Assembly (NCBI GenBank): GCA_036768485.1
Contig: JAVLUZ010000006.1
Coordinates: 27,525-91,524 of the forward strand
Length of the DNA stretch: 64,000 bases
Source of the DNA: Mermis nigrescens
Lineage: Eukaryota > Nematoda > Enoplea > Mermithida > Mermithidae
Reading direction: 5' to 3'
Under the pieces are notes generated by a model. That model searched no databases and had not been told where the DNA came from. It worked only from the letters and a program-made list of their open reading frames with translations. The translations under genes were made by a program, and so were the position numbers. Positions 1 through 11,614 of the stretch are shown here, in pieces. Position 1 is the stretch's first letter. Every line of letters begins with the position of its first letter.

Positions 1-984
1 CCCCTCCAGAAATGTACCTAAAGCAAAGAATGTATATTTATTAACAGTAGCTCATTTAGCGCTGGTCCAAATTTTGTACATGGGTGAGCAAATATCGAGC
101 TTTAAGACAGCTTATCACTTATATCAAGCGAAAAATTTAATACTTATTTGATTTCTTTTCGATAAATATCAGATTTTCAGCTATTTATGCTCTGAATGAA
201 AAATGTCGCATCTTATCCTCCGCTTTCAATATCTAATGTTTAAAATCCCTCTTCTACTCGAATACCTGTGTAACCTTTCATGAGAATGGATAAACCTTGC
301 TGAAAAATGTTTGAAATTCTGATGTTAGCAATGAGCTTGCATGATATCGGTAATGCATTATTCAATTTTGCCATTTATTTAAGCACTATTGAAATAAATA
401 GTACACAAAATAAGCAAACTAAATAAGCAAAAAAATCACTAAATAAGCAGCTGCGTATCCATGCATGACGACAAATCGATAGTCAAATCACCAGGATATA
501 TGACAAAAACAATGGCAACGCCGGAATGCACGATTTGAGAAGAAAATCAGGGTATGAAAATAATGATAATTGTCATAAACCGCGCGTTCAGTGTTAAGCT
601 GATAGATTTTAGTCAGACGTATACGTGATGGTGTGGGTGTTCTAGACTCCTTCAATTAAAGGAAAATTTTTCGAGAGAAATATAGCAAAATCAAGATAAA
701 ATAAAGAAAAATGAGAAAATTTTCTGCAAAAATGCATAAAAATGAGCTAAAACAGTGATTTACATAGCTTTCAAGAAGTTTTGGAATTCGCATAAGCAAT
801 TTGGGGCAATTTTTCAGCTGAAAATCGCAAGTTGACTTTCACTCTTGGCTGACCGCTTTGACCTCATAGAATCGGAGTCGAAATGTTCACAGTAAAAAAT
901 CGTTAAGAATCACACATAAAATAATTTTTATGGAAAGTCTAATCGACTGTGCACACGACGACGAGAATCGCTAATCATACTCAA

Positions 985-1175
985 ATAGAGATATTTCGCA
1001 ACATTCTTTGTTATTAAGACACTAATAGTAGCAATACGCGTTGCTTGAGCCGCAGTCAGAATGAGAATTACAAGTCTTGGGCCAACAACCACTGAATCGT
1101 TTTGCCACAGAGCTGCCATTGGCGGATGTTTCAAGGATTGCTATGCAAACATTATGTAGGTACTAATTATTGATG
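985..1175 (-). pseudogene. Cysteine-rich exon, copy 1 (decayed)
   Basis: This is the counterpart of the intact exon at 23419-23604. The conserved frame reads VCIAILET, then a KR pair, then GCWPKTCNSHSDCG and, near the end, NNKECC. It contains one in-frame TAG after the CYY residues. The stretch between the acceptor and VCIAIL has shifted length so that the frame no longer joins the phase-1 signal-peptide exon. The donor GTGAGT of the good copy is TTGAGT here. These three defects suggest a dead copy. The Cys spacing and secretory context point to a secreted peptide; the product is not otherwise recognised. Confidence 0.5.
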
Positions 1176-2814
1176 CTTATATGCAACAAAAAATTTGATT
1201 AAAGTTTAAACTCAAAATTACTAAGGTTATAAAAATAGGGGTCTATACATGGGCAGCGATCAAATTGTGCGGATCTTGGTGGTTTAAAATTTGGCTTAAT
1301 TCTTAAACCATACGAAAATTTTATTGTAGGATCTATCGATTTTGAGAGTTGTCGAATTTTTGGAAAGTCTAATCCTTTCTTATGCACGCCGACGCATGGA
1401 GAAGACTACAAAACGTTTTCGTGCGCATGTTAAAGTACGAAGGATATTTGCTGAAAATTTAGGTTTTCTCTAGGCAATGCAAAAAACGAAATATATTGTG
1501 CAGCCTGCAGAAAGAAGCTATGTACACCTCAATCGTAAAAATGAATAGAAGGAATAGGAGGTGCGGTTTATTTGGAAAAATAATAAAAATTGCTGCAGGT
1601 GTTTTTTGTTTTTCTTTCCACACAATACCAAGCGTGTGATGAATGTGTAAGGTTTTGACGTAACGTTATGTAATACAGCAAGCTGGAAGCTTTTTCCAAG
1701 GCCCGTCGACAACTCAGTACGAGTATAAATGGCTCACACAATTTAATGACATAGATTTTAAGAGGATGAAATTCTTTAGGTGGTTATTTGTTTTTTTAAG
1801 ATGAATTTCCTATTAATTATGGAGTGCGAGCGCTGAGAGTGTAAAAATCCTCTAGTGTAAAAGCTGATTTTTTATATGTCCTGTCTTCTTTATGTCTGCC
1901 AACAAGATACTAAGATTATTTTTTGTTAGCAATTTTTTTTTATAGCAATTTGATAGCAGTCCTAAGATTTTTATGATAGCAATGCACTATGACTTAAGGG
2001 CTACTTTCTGCTTACCAACTTTTTTTACACTCAATACGGAGTGAGATCCAGAGGTTTAAACTTTACAATCCAGCAGATGGTGTAAAAGACAGATTTTGTA
2101 TCAGATATTTCTGCTAGCTTCCCCATTTTTAAGAGGGGATTAGTTAAATAATATAAGAATAAAGTTCGTTTCAATGGCTATGCGCCGCAGCAAATTGCGT
2201 TCAAAAAGGGCAATATTGATTCACTTTTGGGGATGAAAAGTTCGAATTCAGGGGTATAAAATGGGGATTGAAAAACACGTTTCCTTCTATTTTTGACTGG
2301 CCAATATGGAAAAAATAGCGGAACAAAAGTTCTTCTTACACGGACGTAATACGACAGGGCTACAATCTGGCCTACAATAAGTTGCTCCAGACACAATGGG
2401 GAGTTAATTTCAGTTTTTAAAGCTTACAATATGGTGGATTGTGGAAAAATACGTCTTTGTCTCTTTTTTCGTTGGCCAATATGGGATAAAAAAATAAAAT
2501 ACGTCCTGCGGGGTAAACGTCACAGCAAATTTCGTTTATGTACATTAATATTAAGCTAGAGTTTCAGAAGTGTGAAGTCAAAAATTAGGGGTGTAAAGCA
2601 TGCTTCTGTCTTGTTTTCCTCTGCCAACTTCTCCGGTTATGAGTCTGGGCATGATATCGAGTAAAAAAACTGTACCAGGGATCAAATGTGATAAGACACT
2701 TAAAAGAATTTGTTTACTTTCGACAGTGGTGAAAAGTGATTCCTATCTAACATTAATCTGATTCAATACATTGTAGTGAGTTAATTTCTTCATAAAAGTT
2801 GATCGCAATATCAG

Positions 2815-3400
2815 AGTTATGTATCTGACTAAAGTCTGTTTTACACTCGGTGGTTGTGTAAAGTCTACAGTGAAAATTAACTTCAGTTCTGGAGCGTTGC
2901 AGAAGCTTAATTTCGTAAGAATATTATGTATAACGTGAGAATAACAATTCTGATTGTAAGTATTCTCTATACCCAGTAGTTGTGTAAAGGTTACACTGTT
3001 CAGATATTGTTGAGATCTAAAGTTTACACTACTTATTCATTTTACTCCCCGAGCGTTGCAAATTGTGATTTTTTCAAAATATTAATTTTAAGTTGAGGAT
3101 CGCAAATCTGATTATATGTTTTCTTTACGCCCAATAGTTATTTAAAGTTTATATTAAAAATTAACTTTAGTTCAAAAGCGGCGCAAAAGCTTGAGATTTT
3201 CTTCAAAATGTATAAGGTAACGTCATGACGAATCGGACTGTATTTTTTTACCCAGGATTTGTGCGGAGTGTGCATACAAAATTAATTTTTTATTTACAGA
3301 GCATTGCAGCTTTTTTCAGAATGTTCTGCGTAACGTCAGGATTCTGTACACTCACTGTTTGCATATACTTTACAATGAAAAAATTTGATCTGTCAAAGTG
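2815..3400. repeat. Degenerate array of TACACTC/GTGTAAAG units
   Basis: Four or five diverged units of roughly 130-150 bases follow one another. Each contains TTTACACTC, a short spacer, GTGTAAAGTTTACACT, a TTAACTTCAGTTC-like block, GCGTTGC and AATCTGA. The GTGTAAA/TTTACAC halves form a short palindrome. Related arrays lie at 15490-15870, 25230-25830 and 60010-60430. No coding potential. Confidence 0.55.
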
Positions 3401-3549
3401 AGGTTGGGTTGTCTTGATTGAAAATGATATATTATGCTGATGTTATGATCAATCTTGTTTCCGACGTTCTTGGACTTCGACATTTGTGGAATGTTACCGT
3501 TTGCAATTACTGACTGACTTACTCAAAACTAGCTAATTAAAAGTAGGGC

Positions 3550-4167
3550 ACTAGCAAAGAAAAAAGCGCCGATGGAACAAAAAAGACGAATATACTTCAA
3601 AGTGCTTATCATTTAGAACATAAAAGGAGGGGACTAGGGAAAAGTTAACAATGTATGACTGTGAAAGTGTAAGAACCTACAAATAATGAAAAAGGCATAC
3701 AATTGAAATATATTCTGCGGCTTCTTCACAAAACATTCTTCACTGGCTCAGAAAAAGAGATTATGTGGAAGATTTACTTTTTCATCCTACCTATCAAAGT
3801 TCTCTTTCATATAACCAATGTTTAAATAACGGTCAATAATTTTATTAATACTTGTGACGAGCATATCATCCTCTCAATTACTGCCTCATAGCACTGCGTT
3901 GATTACTTTATTCTAAGAAGAAGCCATTCATCTTATTCCATGCTATTAATTTTAACTTAATGTTGCAACTCCCTTCTACTGGCCGCAAAATATACTTTGA
4001 TGTTTTGCGTTTTCTAGCAAAATTCTAATTTTTTTAGCAGATTTTCCCTGTTTTAACTGGCATACATAGGTAGCTTTCTCTTGTCCCCTCCTTTTACGTC
4101 CTTAATAATACATAATTTTAAGTATATTCGTCTTTTTTTGTTTCATCAGAGCATTTTCATTGCTAGT
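3550..4167. mobile_element. Inverted-repeat DNA element, ACTAGCAA family
   Basis: The ends are inverted: ACTAGCAA at 3550 followed by GATGGAACAAAAAAGACGAA, and the complementary block ending TTGCTAGT at 4167. The inverted similarity runs roughly 150-200 bases inward, including the AAAGGAGGGGAC / GTCCCCTCCTTT pair. Size is about 618 bp with no transposase. Other copies: 25973-26623, 60566-61906, and partial ones at 16022, near 17640 and near 18650. A target-site duplication is not clear because this copy is shared by the tandem units. Confidence 0.65.
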
Positions 4168-4312
4168 TTATTCATGTATTTGAACGTGAGTGCAAAAATG
4201 CATTTAAAATTAGTACACATTTATCATAAACAATCAAATGATTGTTATGTATAGGTAACTTTTGATTTGTTACTGATGTGCCTGAAAAAGTCGAAAAATC
4301 GTGCGAATTTAC

Positions 4313-4400
4313 CTTGTTCCAGTTCAGTTGAGTTTGATTCGAGCAAATGTCGTGCTTGCACAACCATGGCATGGATAAGCAGTATGTGTACTACTGACAT
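4313..4400 (-). pseudogene. Signal-peptide exon, copy 1
   Basis: An 88-nt reading frame starts with ATG (an A at -3) and encodes MSVVHILLIHAMVVQA followed by a polar stretch ending in ELEQ, then a GTAAAT splice donor in phase 1. The length and donor are identical to the paralogous exon at 26769-26856, and most differences leave the frame open. The hydrophobic N-terminus ending in QA looks like a secretory signal peptide. The exon itself is intact, but its partner Cys exon at 985-1175 is broken, so the locus is probably dead. Confidence 0.5.
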
Positions 4401-5597
4401 GTTACGATTTATTCAATAATAAAATAATCAAACTTGACTATATATCGGCGGCTAAAGATCTAAATCAAAAAATTCAGAATTTATATGAATGAATATAAAA
4501 AGTTGTACAAATGTTTTAAAATAGTGAATTAAGTATGTTAATCTAAAGTTCGTGGTCAATTTGAGCTCGTTTGCAGAAATTTATATGTATCGTCTATTTT
4601 CGCCTCCATATTTGCTTTATTTTCTCAAAAATTTCACTTTTTGATTCTGGGGATCTAGACCCTAATGTTATCCGACGTGGATGCCTGATTTTGACCATTA
4701 GTACACAGTAGCACCAATCTAAGGGGTCTGGCTGGTCTGGCAGATTCAATTTAGCTCTTTTGTGCTAAAATTGACTGAACAACTAATATAAATGCTAAAA
4801 TAGCGTAATACTACGTTAATAAAATGTTTATGTTTAATTTCAAATTCTTCCATGTAAAATTTTTTAATTTTGATCAATTTTTGTCCTTTAATAGCAATAT
4901 TTTCCCTTGAAATTTTTGGCTTTACTATTTTGCGGATTTTCACTCTCTGAACCCTCATCATAACATGTCTGGCCACATGACCATTAACATTCGGCCGCGC
5001 ACTTTCTCAAAATATAAGCAACGGAATGGGCTTTTTACAGCAATAATTCTCGGTATATAAGCCATCCAACTGTTTTAAAGCTTAATTACGAATAACATGT
5101 AGTGAGATTAAAACCGATTTCCGAAAGGAAACGCATGAGAAATTGCCGGATACAACCTTATAAGGAACAAATATAGGTCCTCAAACATAATAATTGGAAA
5201 TAAAAACGAACAAAAGGTGATTTAAAGTCTTGTGATAAACGGCTGCGATTGACTTGACGAGTTAGTTCGATAAATCAAGACCTCTCTAGTTCATCTAAAG
5301 CTAATTTAAAATTATAATTCGACAAAGACATGAATAAGATTTTTACTGTGCTTCGATGAAAAACGGTGATTTAAGATTCAATTTTAGTTCAATGCTTTTA
5401 ATCCGTGTAGAGTCAATAATCTCGCACTGGGAAAGTTTGTTTGGTCAGCATTAAAAATATAACGGCTATACTCGCAGTAAAATGTGAAGGCTCTATGATC
5501 GATATACAGCACTGACGGCAGCTAACACGACGCAATTTAGTGAAATCGGTAAAAGATGTAAAAATATCAATTTTTTTGAAATAAACGTTCAAACGTT

Positions 5598-5659
5598 CTA
5601 GAAAGAAAATAAGAAACCAAGGATACGAAAGTTTTGCGCCACATAAACATTTACATGAT
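5598..5659 (-). CDS. Putative C-terminal exon, copy 1
   Basis: A pyrimidine-rich tract ending CCGCCAG precedes 62 nt that, read in phase 1, give HVNVYVAQNFRILGFLFSF and a TAG stop. The copy at 28040-28101 has the same length, the same phase and a stop at the same place (TAA). It lies about 1.2 kb upstream of the signal-peptide exon of the same unit, so it would be the last exon of the next gene in a head-to-tail array. Evidence is conservation of frame between two copies only. Confidence 0.35.
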
Positions 5660-6370
5660 CTGGCGGGGTTTGACCATTGGGAAAAGAGCTTTCCTTCATC
5701 TGCCATAGATTGATTCCCGCTTTTGTATCTGTTTTGACTTTTTTGAATTTACAGTCTAGAAAGATGGAGCATCGTCGTTAATGCAGAAAAATGATGGTTT
5801 TGATGCGTATCCAACGTTTTTAGGCTAGGAAGGCACTTTACAAAAATTTATTGGTATCACACCCCCATCTTTTGAGATTCTTATGTTGTGTATGTCTGTA
5901 CATCACGTGACATATTTATTCAAGCTATAGCAGTAAATAGGCAGTGATCCTATGGAGAAAAACTTCTTAAAAATATAAAAATGTGTATTCGTGGCTGCTG
6001 CCGTAGAAAATTTGATGCATTTAATACATGATATTCTTTATTTTCTTGTGTACGAGTACATCGAATGTTTATATTTACTCAGAAATTTTCGCCTGATAAA
6101 GTCTGGATAAATTATGCTGATAAACCGATCGGTGCAGTCTTTTTTAGCATTCTTTTATTTTTTGGCTAGTTGCATTTTGAAAATTTCTGTTTTCCCTCTC
6201 ATACAACTATCGTCTGAATTATTCCAAATATTTTTGTTTAATCTTAAGTGCATTTTCTGATCAATTATTTATTCATTGATGCGATTCTAGAGCTCATTAT
6301 CGTTGATACATTTATCAGAAAATGAAACGAAACGCTACAAGCATGTGATTATGGAGTACGGGCTACGATC

Positions 6371-6631
6371 ATACCTGGTCAGGGGGGTTTGGGGGAGGGG
6401 TTATGCACCCATCCGAGAAATTTAAATACCCCTCCCCAGAAATCAAAAGACCCCACCTTAGATTTCAATTTTTGAAAATTTTTCTCGTTTTTTCCACAAA
6501 TTTTTGGTGCCAATGGATAGTGTTCGATGAGAAACATTGAAAAATGGTATTTTTCACCATACCACCACTTTTAAGGGCATTTTTGATCTTTGAAAAATCT
6601 TGCACCCCCCAGAACGGTGCCGCCCACCTAT
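6371..6631 (+). mobile_element. MITE family A insertion with 10-bp target duplication
   Basis: The element starts ATACCTGG and ends CCACCTAT. It is flanked on both sides by GGCTACGATC (6361-6370 and 6632-6641). The paralogous unit has a single GGCTACGATC at 28694-28703 with no insert, which is a direct empty site. The interior has the family hallmarks: G-rich start, CCCCAGAAATCAAA, AATTTTTGAAAATTTT, and TGCACCCCCCAGAAC near the end. A 9-10 bp duplication suits a Mutator-like source, though no transposase is present. Confidence 0.75.
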
Positions 6632-7439
6632 GGCTACGATCATATATACATAGGTGTGGGCAATTAAGGGAAAGAATTCAGTCAGACACCCACGCCCCGA
6701 ATCCAAATTTCCCGGAAATTCGACAACTTCATCAATAATTTTTTGATATAAAACGATTTTTGCCTTAACAAACCCTGAGAATTTACTAGTTGTCCATGTA
6801 CGCTTGCAATCACAAGTATCGAATAATAAAATTCTAAAGAAAATTTTTTATAGTATGGAGACTGATTCTGATAAATCAATGGTATACACGTTTACCAAAA
6901 TATGTCATATCTTGAGGAAGTATACCATTGTATTGTATTAAAACAAATTAGTTTTAATGCTAATGTTTGCATTGTATATTATTAAATTTAATAATGGTGT
7001 GAAAATGTTTTTGAATTTAAAAAATATGTAGGCATAAGTCGGTTTACACATCAGCTTGAGCTGAATTATTAATCACTGCTGACAGGGTTGATAGTTTTTA
7101 GCAATTATAAATTATCAGTTCAGTATAAACAAAAGAAATTTTGAAGAAAAATCGTGAAGTTATTTGAAAGTTCCATGTTTTTTTTCTCAAAAAACTTATA
7201 TGTCACTTATGAGAGAACAACAAAGGAAAAAAGGAAGAACAAATTCTTTAAGACGAGTAACCTAATGCAAAGAACGGGGGCAGTACTCTATGACCACTTA
7301 ATTTCTCCTTGTACAAAGTGACAACGATTTTTCTTTACGCATGCCCACATAGTACGTATTTAAGAAGGAAGAACACTTTAGTTCCCCAGAATTGTTCGAA
7401 AAATCCTCATTTATTTTAAATGAGAAATGTAGCTTATCG

Positions 7440-8330
7440 ACAGACGATATTCAAATTCTTATGTATCCGTCCATTCAGAAACGTACATAATGCAAAGAAT
7501 ACAATGTTTCTATCAATATTAATTAATTTTCGCGCAGATCTCGATGTGCTACACGTGTGAAATATATTGAGTTTTAGGCGACTAATTAGCTATATCTAGC
7601 AGAAATATTTGAAAACATTCAGTCCTCCTTTAATTTTTTCGATAAATTTAAGATTTTCACGTAGCTATTCATTCTCTCCGGATAAAGATCGTTGCAATTT
7701 TTCCTCGCGCTATCAATAAAGAATCACTGTCATTCCTCTCCTACTCTCATAAGTTTGGTTTATCAACAAGAGTAGATAAAATTTTTATGAAACTTTATGA
7801 AATTTTGTTCTTAGCAACAGCTCGAAACGGATCATTTATTTTTATTAAATGTTGTCATTTACTTAATAACTATTGAAGCAAGTGGATATAAATACAAGGA
7901 AAACTTTAAAAATCGTTAGATAAACAGCCCTGTATTAATGCATGAGATAAATCAGTAGTCATATCATCAGGATATGCGATAAAAATGATGGCGATAGCAT
8001 AATTCGAGCGTAAAATCAGGGGACGAAAATTAATGATAATTGTAACATATAGCGGTGTATTTTCAAGCTAATAGATTTTAGTCAGATCTGCACGTGAAAG
8101 TTGGGGTCTACTTAATTAGATCCTACACGTAAAAAAATCCCGTGGAAAATAAAGCAAATCGCGGCCGGCCAGAGAACGAATAAAAATGGTAAGTATACTG
8201 CAAAAGTGATTGAAAATTATCTTTAACTTGAATTATTGTAGCTTTTACGATATTTTAGCATTTGAATCAGCAATTTGGGGCTATTTCAGCTAGAAAAATA
8301 CCGTAGGATAAAGGGGATGAATTCTTCCCT
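7440..8330. repeat. Tandem unit, copy 2, first part
   Basis: This matches 1-680 and 21940-22600: GACGATATTC, TTATGTATCC, the ATCAG-GGGA block and TTTTAGTCAGA at about 8070. After 8330 the alignment is lost and unrelated sequence takes over. Similarity resumes around 11500-13080 (matching 1550-2480) and again from 15490. Confidence 0.55.
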
Positions 8331-8536
8331 ATAAATTGTTAGAGGAATTTCAAGCTATGAAAGTGTTTAGGTTTTTGACGTTCCCCAACGTGACAATGCT
8401 CAAATTTTTCGCGTTTCGCGTCGTTATTTTAATCAAAATTACCAGTTACTACATACCTATTCGAAGGTTTTTCGAGATATAATTATTCGCGAGATTATAT
8501 TTATTGCATTTCTTATCTTCGAAAAGGTACAAAATT

Positions 8537-8752
8537 GGGATCTAGTATACAATTTACCCACCAACGTTTTTTAGCCGATCCATAATGTATTGTAATGTGT
8601 CATGTGTAATGTATAATGTGTAATATGAACACTTTACACATTACACATTACACACTACACATGACACATTACGCAATACACATTACACATAACACATTAC
8701 ATATTGCACACTACACAAAAAACGTTGGTGGGTAAATTATATACTAGATCCC
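8537..8752. mobile_element. Palindromic MITE with TGTGTAATG core
   Basis: Near-perfect terminal inverted repeats of about 36 bases (GGGATCTAGTATA through CCAACGTTTTTT) enclose about 140 bases made of TGTGTAATG / CATTACACA repeats in both orientations. The whole element can fold into one long hairpin. AAAATT flanks both sides (8531-8536 and 8753-8758), a possible 6-bp target duplication, although TT of the flank could instead belong to the inverted repeat. Confidence 0.75.
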
Positions 8753-10840
8753 AAAATTGAGCAAAACACCAGAAAAACGTCCTTTAGGGATTTATTGTTT
8801 ATGTATGCGTTTTTTGCCGTCTAAACCGCTCATAAATGCTAAAAGTTAAGTTAAACAAAAAGCGCATGTCAATTGCAGGAATATTCATTTTCTCTTTCGT
8901 TTTTGTTTGCAGAGTACAATGATTGAGTGCAAAGACAAAAGTTGTGACATGAAATCAGTTATGCAGACAGTTTGATATTCTGTTTAGGTTATGATTATAA
9001 AAAAAGTGAAAGTTTTTAGAATTTTTCCGAAAATGCATCTTTTTCATTGTATAGAGCTTGTAGAGTGACGTTTAAAAATGCCTTTATTCGCGCCTATCTT
9101 ATAATGGTTATCTAGATATCCGACTTCAACGTTTGCCATTCCCTTCCATCCGAAATAAAATCCTGGATAAAGGCTGACCGCAGCTTTACCTCCCTGCCGG
9201 CTGACCGAAATCTATAAAGACGCTAGATTTATCAGAGACTTTCAAAGAGTGTTGCTTTGTTACTAAGATTTATCAAGACACAATCATTATACCACGCAAA
9301 ACAAATCCATTCTACTTGGCCCTACATTAGCTTTTCTAGCGAAACTTCTCTCGTTGATACAGTAGATTTAATAGCTGTGGTTAGTCACTGTCTTTTTGAC
9401 GAATTTTCCTATTTCGGCACGTAGGCAATATAGGTGTATAACGGTTTATGTAGTCCGAAGTTATTTCGTGTTTTACGTACCTTATTGCTTTTATGCATTT
9501 TATGATGATAACGGGCGTGGCTTTGAATAAAATCGGAAAATAAAATCGAAAACTCTAAGAAACATTTCTGAGAGGTTCGACAAGATTAGAAAAATTAATT
9601 TGCATATGTTTGTCTGAGCAGTCTCTAAAGTTGAATCATTTCTATTAGTTTAACCTATTCATTTCAGAATATTTTCAATCTATATTTTCTGAGCCATCAA
9701 CACACATAAAGGTATAGATTCTTGATATCGATCCCTCGCAAAATCTAAAAACCTACGTTTGGACCCACAAAAATAAAATCTCGAAAATTTCTGGATTAGA
9801 CAATCGCTCAGCACTAAATTTAGAAAATTCCTGCGTTGTTACGTCACTGTTTGATGCATATCGATAGGGTTTGATAAAAACGTCGAAAAACAGTTTTTAT
9901 CCGCGCGAATAATTTTCCAGCTTTCCAGAACTTCTTCTGACCTCTAAAATTATGCCTTAGACCTTCATCAAAATTTGGTCGCTGCATGATGTCGTCTCTT
10001 TTCTTTGTTTTTATATAAACCCCGCTTTATCATAATTATTGATTTCAAATAATTTTGCATCCTGTCGGTGTTCTAAATTGAAAATACATGACCTTTCATA
10101 CAAATGATTAACAATAACTATGTGAAAAATAATTAATTTCCTTTGCAACTGTTAGAATAAGAAACGAGAAACTGTCGTGTGAAGAAGTAAAATACAAAAG
10201 AAAAGAATTTTAATATTTCGTAAAAGTGCTTAAGAATAGCCTTTCGGATACGAATTGAGTACTTTTTTGTATTCCACTAGCATTGTTGCAAGGGTTTTAC
10301 GGCTCAATAAAGTCTAGCAAACTATTCCTCAAATCTACGAATCTGAAAATGATTGATTCAGGTGTGGTGAAAGTGATATTAAACGAATAATAGAATGATG
10401 GTGTAAGTATCGTAAGAAATTTGAGCGAACTGCAAAACGATATTATCAATCGAACCTTAGAGCTCAGTTTCTGTATTCAATTGAACAATTTGTAATTGTC
10501 AATCCAGATATATTTTTCAAAAGCATATAAAAAATCCATAGGGCAGGACCTTATTTGTAGGTCCTCCTCCTACATTCATTGATGATTTTTCGAAATCCCC
10601 ATGCTACACACATACTTTGCTTAAAGCCCCTATATATGCTCGACGGAGGTAACTTTTTACTTGGAACTTAGAAGAAAAAACTTGACGACTCGTATTCCTA
10701 CATGGACAGCAATCAAATTTCGCGGGATCGATCGGACAAAACGCCGAAAATTATATTCTGAGGATCGTCAATTTTTGAGACAGAGTCACTCAGATTCTCT
10801 AGGCAGAGGATCCAGACCAGATATGCAGGTAGCGGAGGGT
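8753..10840. other. Intergenic stretch without recognised gene
   Basis: AT-rich sequence with no convincing ORF on either strand. The only structure seen is the 160-base block at 9212-9371 that recurs at 31000-31156. The 86-codon frame near 10661-10921 runs into a G-rich MITE and is not credible. Confidence 0.5.
9212..9371 (+). repeat. Dispersed repeat, copy 1 of a direct pair
   Basis: The block starts near AAGACGCTAGATTTATCAGA, continues through TTGCTTTGTTACTAAG and ends GATACAGTAGATTTA. It is repeated in the same orientation at 31000-31156 with high identity over about 160 bases. Only two copies are in the window, and no inverted ends are seen. Confidence 0.6.
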
Positions 10841-10844
10841 CGGG

Positions 10845-11250
10845 AGCACACATGGGCGTGGGGGTTTAGGGGGTTTGTGCCCCTTCCGCAGAAGTTGAAC
10901 CCCCTCACAGATAATTGTTGACCCCCAGAATTCTATATTTAGTAACATTGTTGGCAATTTTACCCATCCTGACCGCCAACCTTGAATTTTCTTGCTACCC
11001 TTATGGTCGGCAGTCTAGACCTTCCAGAATGGAAAAATTGAAGATTTTGAGGGGAAAATAAGGCAAAATGGCGAAAAATGAATGAAACCAAAAATTTTCT
11101 TAGTGCTCTAAACTGGCTAGAAACTATGTAATCACATAGTTTTAAGGCTATTTTAGCGCTTAAACCAGGATTTGAGCTCATTTTGGCCTGAAAATCTCAA
11201 TTTTTGACCCTGACCGAAACGCTGTGCACCTAAGATCCAGACCCCTATGC
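10845..11250 (+). repeat. MITE families B and C, composite copy
   Basis: The first half has the family B signature: GGGCGTGGGG, CTTCCGCAGAAGTTGA, CCCCAGAATTCT, TTTTAGTAACA-like. Related copies lie at 21235-21390, 29390-29530 and 56018-56230. The second half has the family C signature: GGAAAAATTGAAGATTTT, AATAAGGCAAAATGG, ACTATGTAATCACATAGTTT and a CCAGACCCC end. Family C pieces recur near 4560, 27010, 29540, 30240, 44460, 46440, 51890 and 55860. No coding signal. Confidence 0.5.
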
Positions 11251-11423
11251 TCATGTGAGCTCGTATTCACGAATGCTATTATAAATTATTAAGAAGAGCC
11301 GAACTACATTGATCTCTTCAGAAATGAAATTTTTTCAGCTTTGAACGATGACGTAGCATGCCTCTGCAACCCTATTATTTTACCTTGTACATCGTGGCAA
11401 CGATATTTCTTTGCCTTACATCA

Positions 11424-11484
11424 TAGGTAGCGCGTTAGCGTGCACCTATAATATACTTGGGTACCCCCAACATATGTCCCCCCT
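11424..11484 (+). repeat. Unusually conserved 60-bp block, copy 1
   Basis: CATCATAGGTAGCGCGTTAG, a CCTATAATATACTT core and GTACCCCCAACATATGTCC recur inverted at 47868-47932 with about 90% identity. Flanking sequence is much less similar. The CCTATAATATACTTAGG core also appears at 57250. Confidence 0.55.
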
Positions 11485-11614
11485 CACAGCTATAACGGCA
11501 CACATCTGAGAGGTGCGGTTTTTTTAAAAGGTAGATAATAAATAAAACTTAGTGCCCCCATTTTTTTCTTGTTTACACTCAATACCGAGCGCATCGTGAG
11601 TGTGTAAAGTTTAC

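Larger units (their letters stand above)
1..7040. repeat. Tandem unit, copy 1 (about 7 kb)
   Basis: This stretch aligns by eye, in the same orientation and order, with 21968-29130. Matching landmarks include the opening GTACCTAA-GCAAAGAAT stretch, the TTTTAGTCAGAC block near 610 and 22550, the Cys-rich exon, the array of TACACTC palindromes, the ACTAGCAA inverted-repeat element, the signal-peptide exon and the block ending near 7040. Divergence is moderate with many indels. Because exon-like pieces are retained, I read it as a duplicated gene locus rather than a transposon. Stretches between the listed features show no other coding signal. Confidence 0.7.

Noticed and set aside
928..1134. Frame MKHPPMAALWQND... 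shared with 23299-23568
   Set aside because: It overlaps the Cys-rich exon in another frame, reads across its splice donor and starts without support; its similarity follows from the DNA similarity.
5480..5560. Hydrophobic frame CVVLAAVSAV resembling a signal peptide, also at about 27960 and 45150
   Set aside because: No ATG, stops shortly on both sides, and it lies 3' of the better supported terminal exon in another frame.
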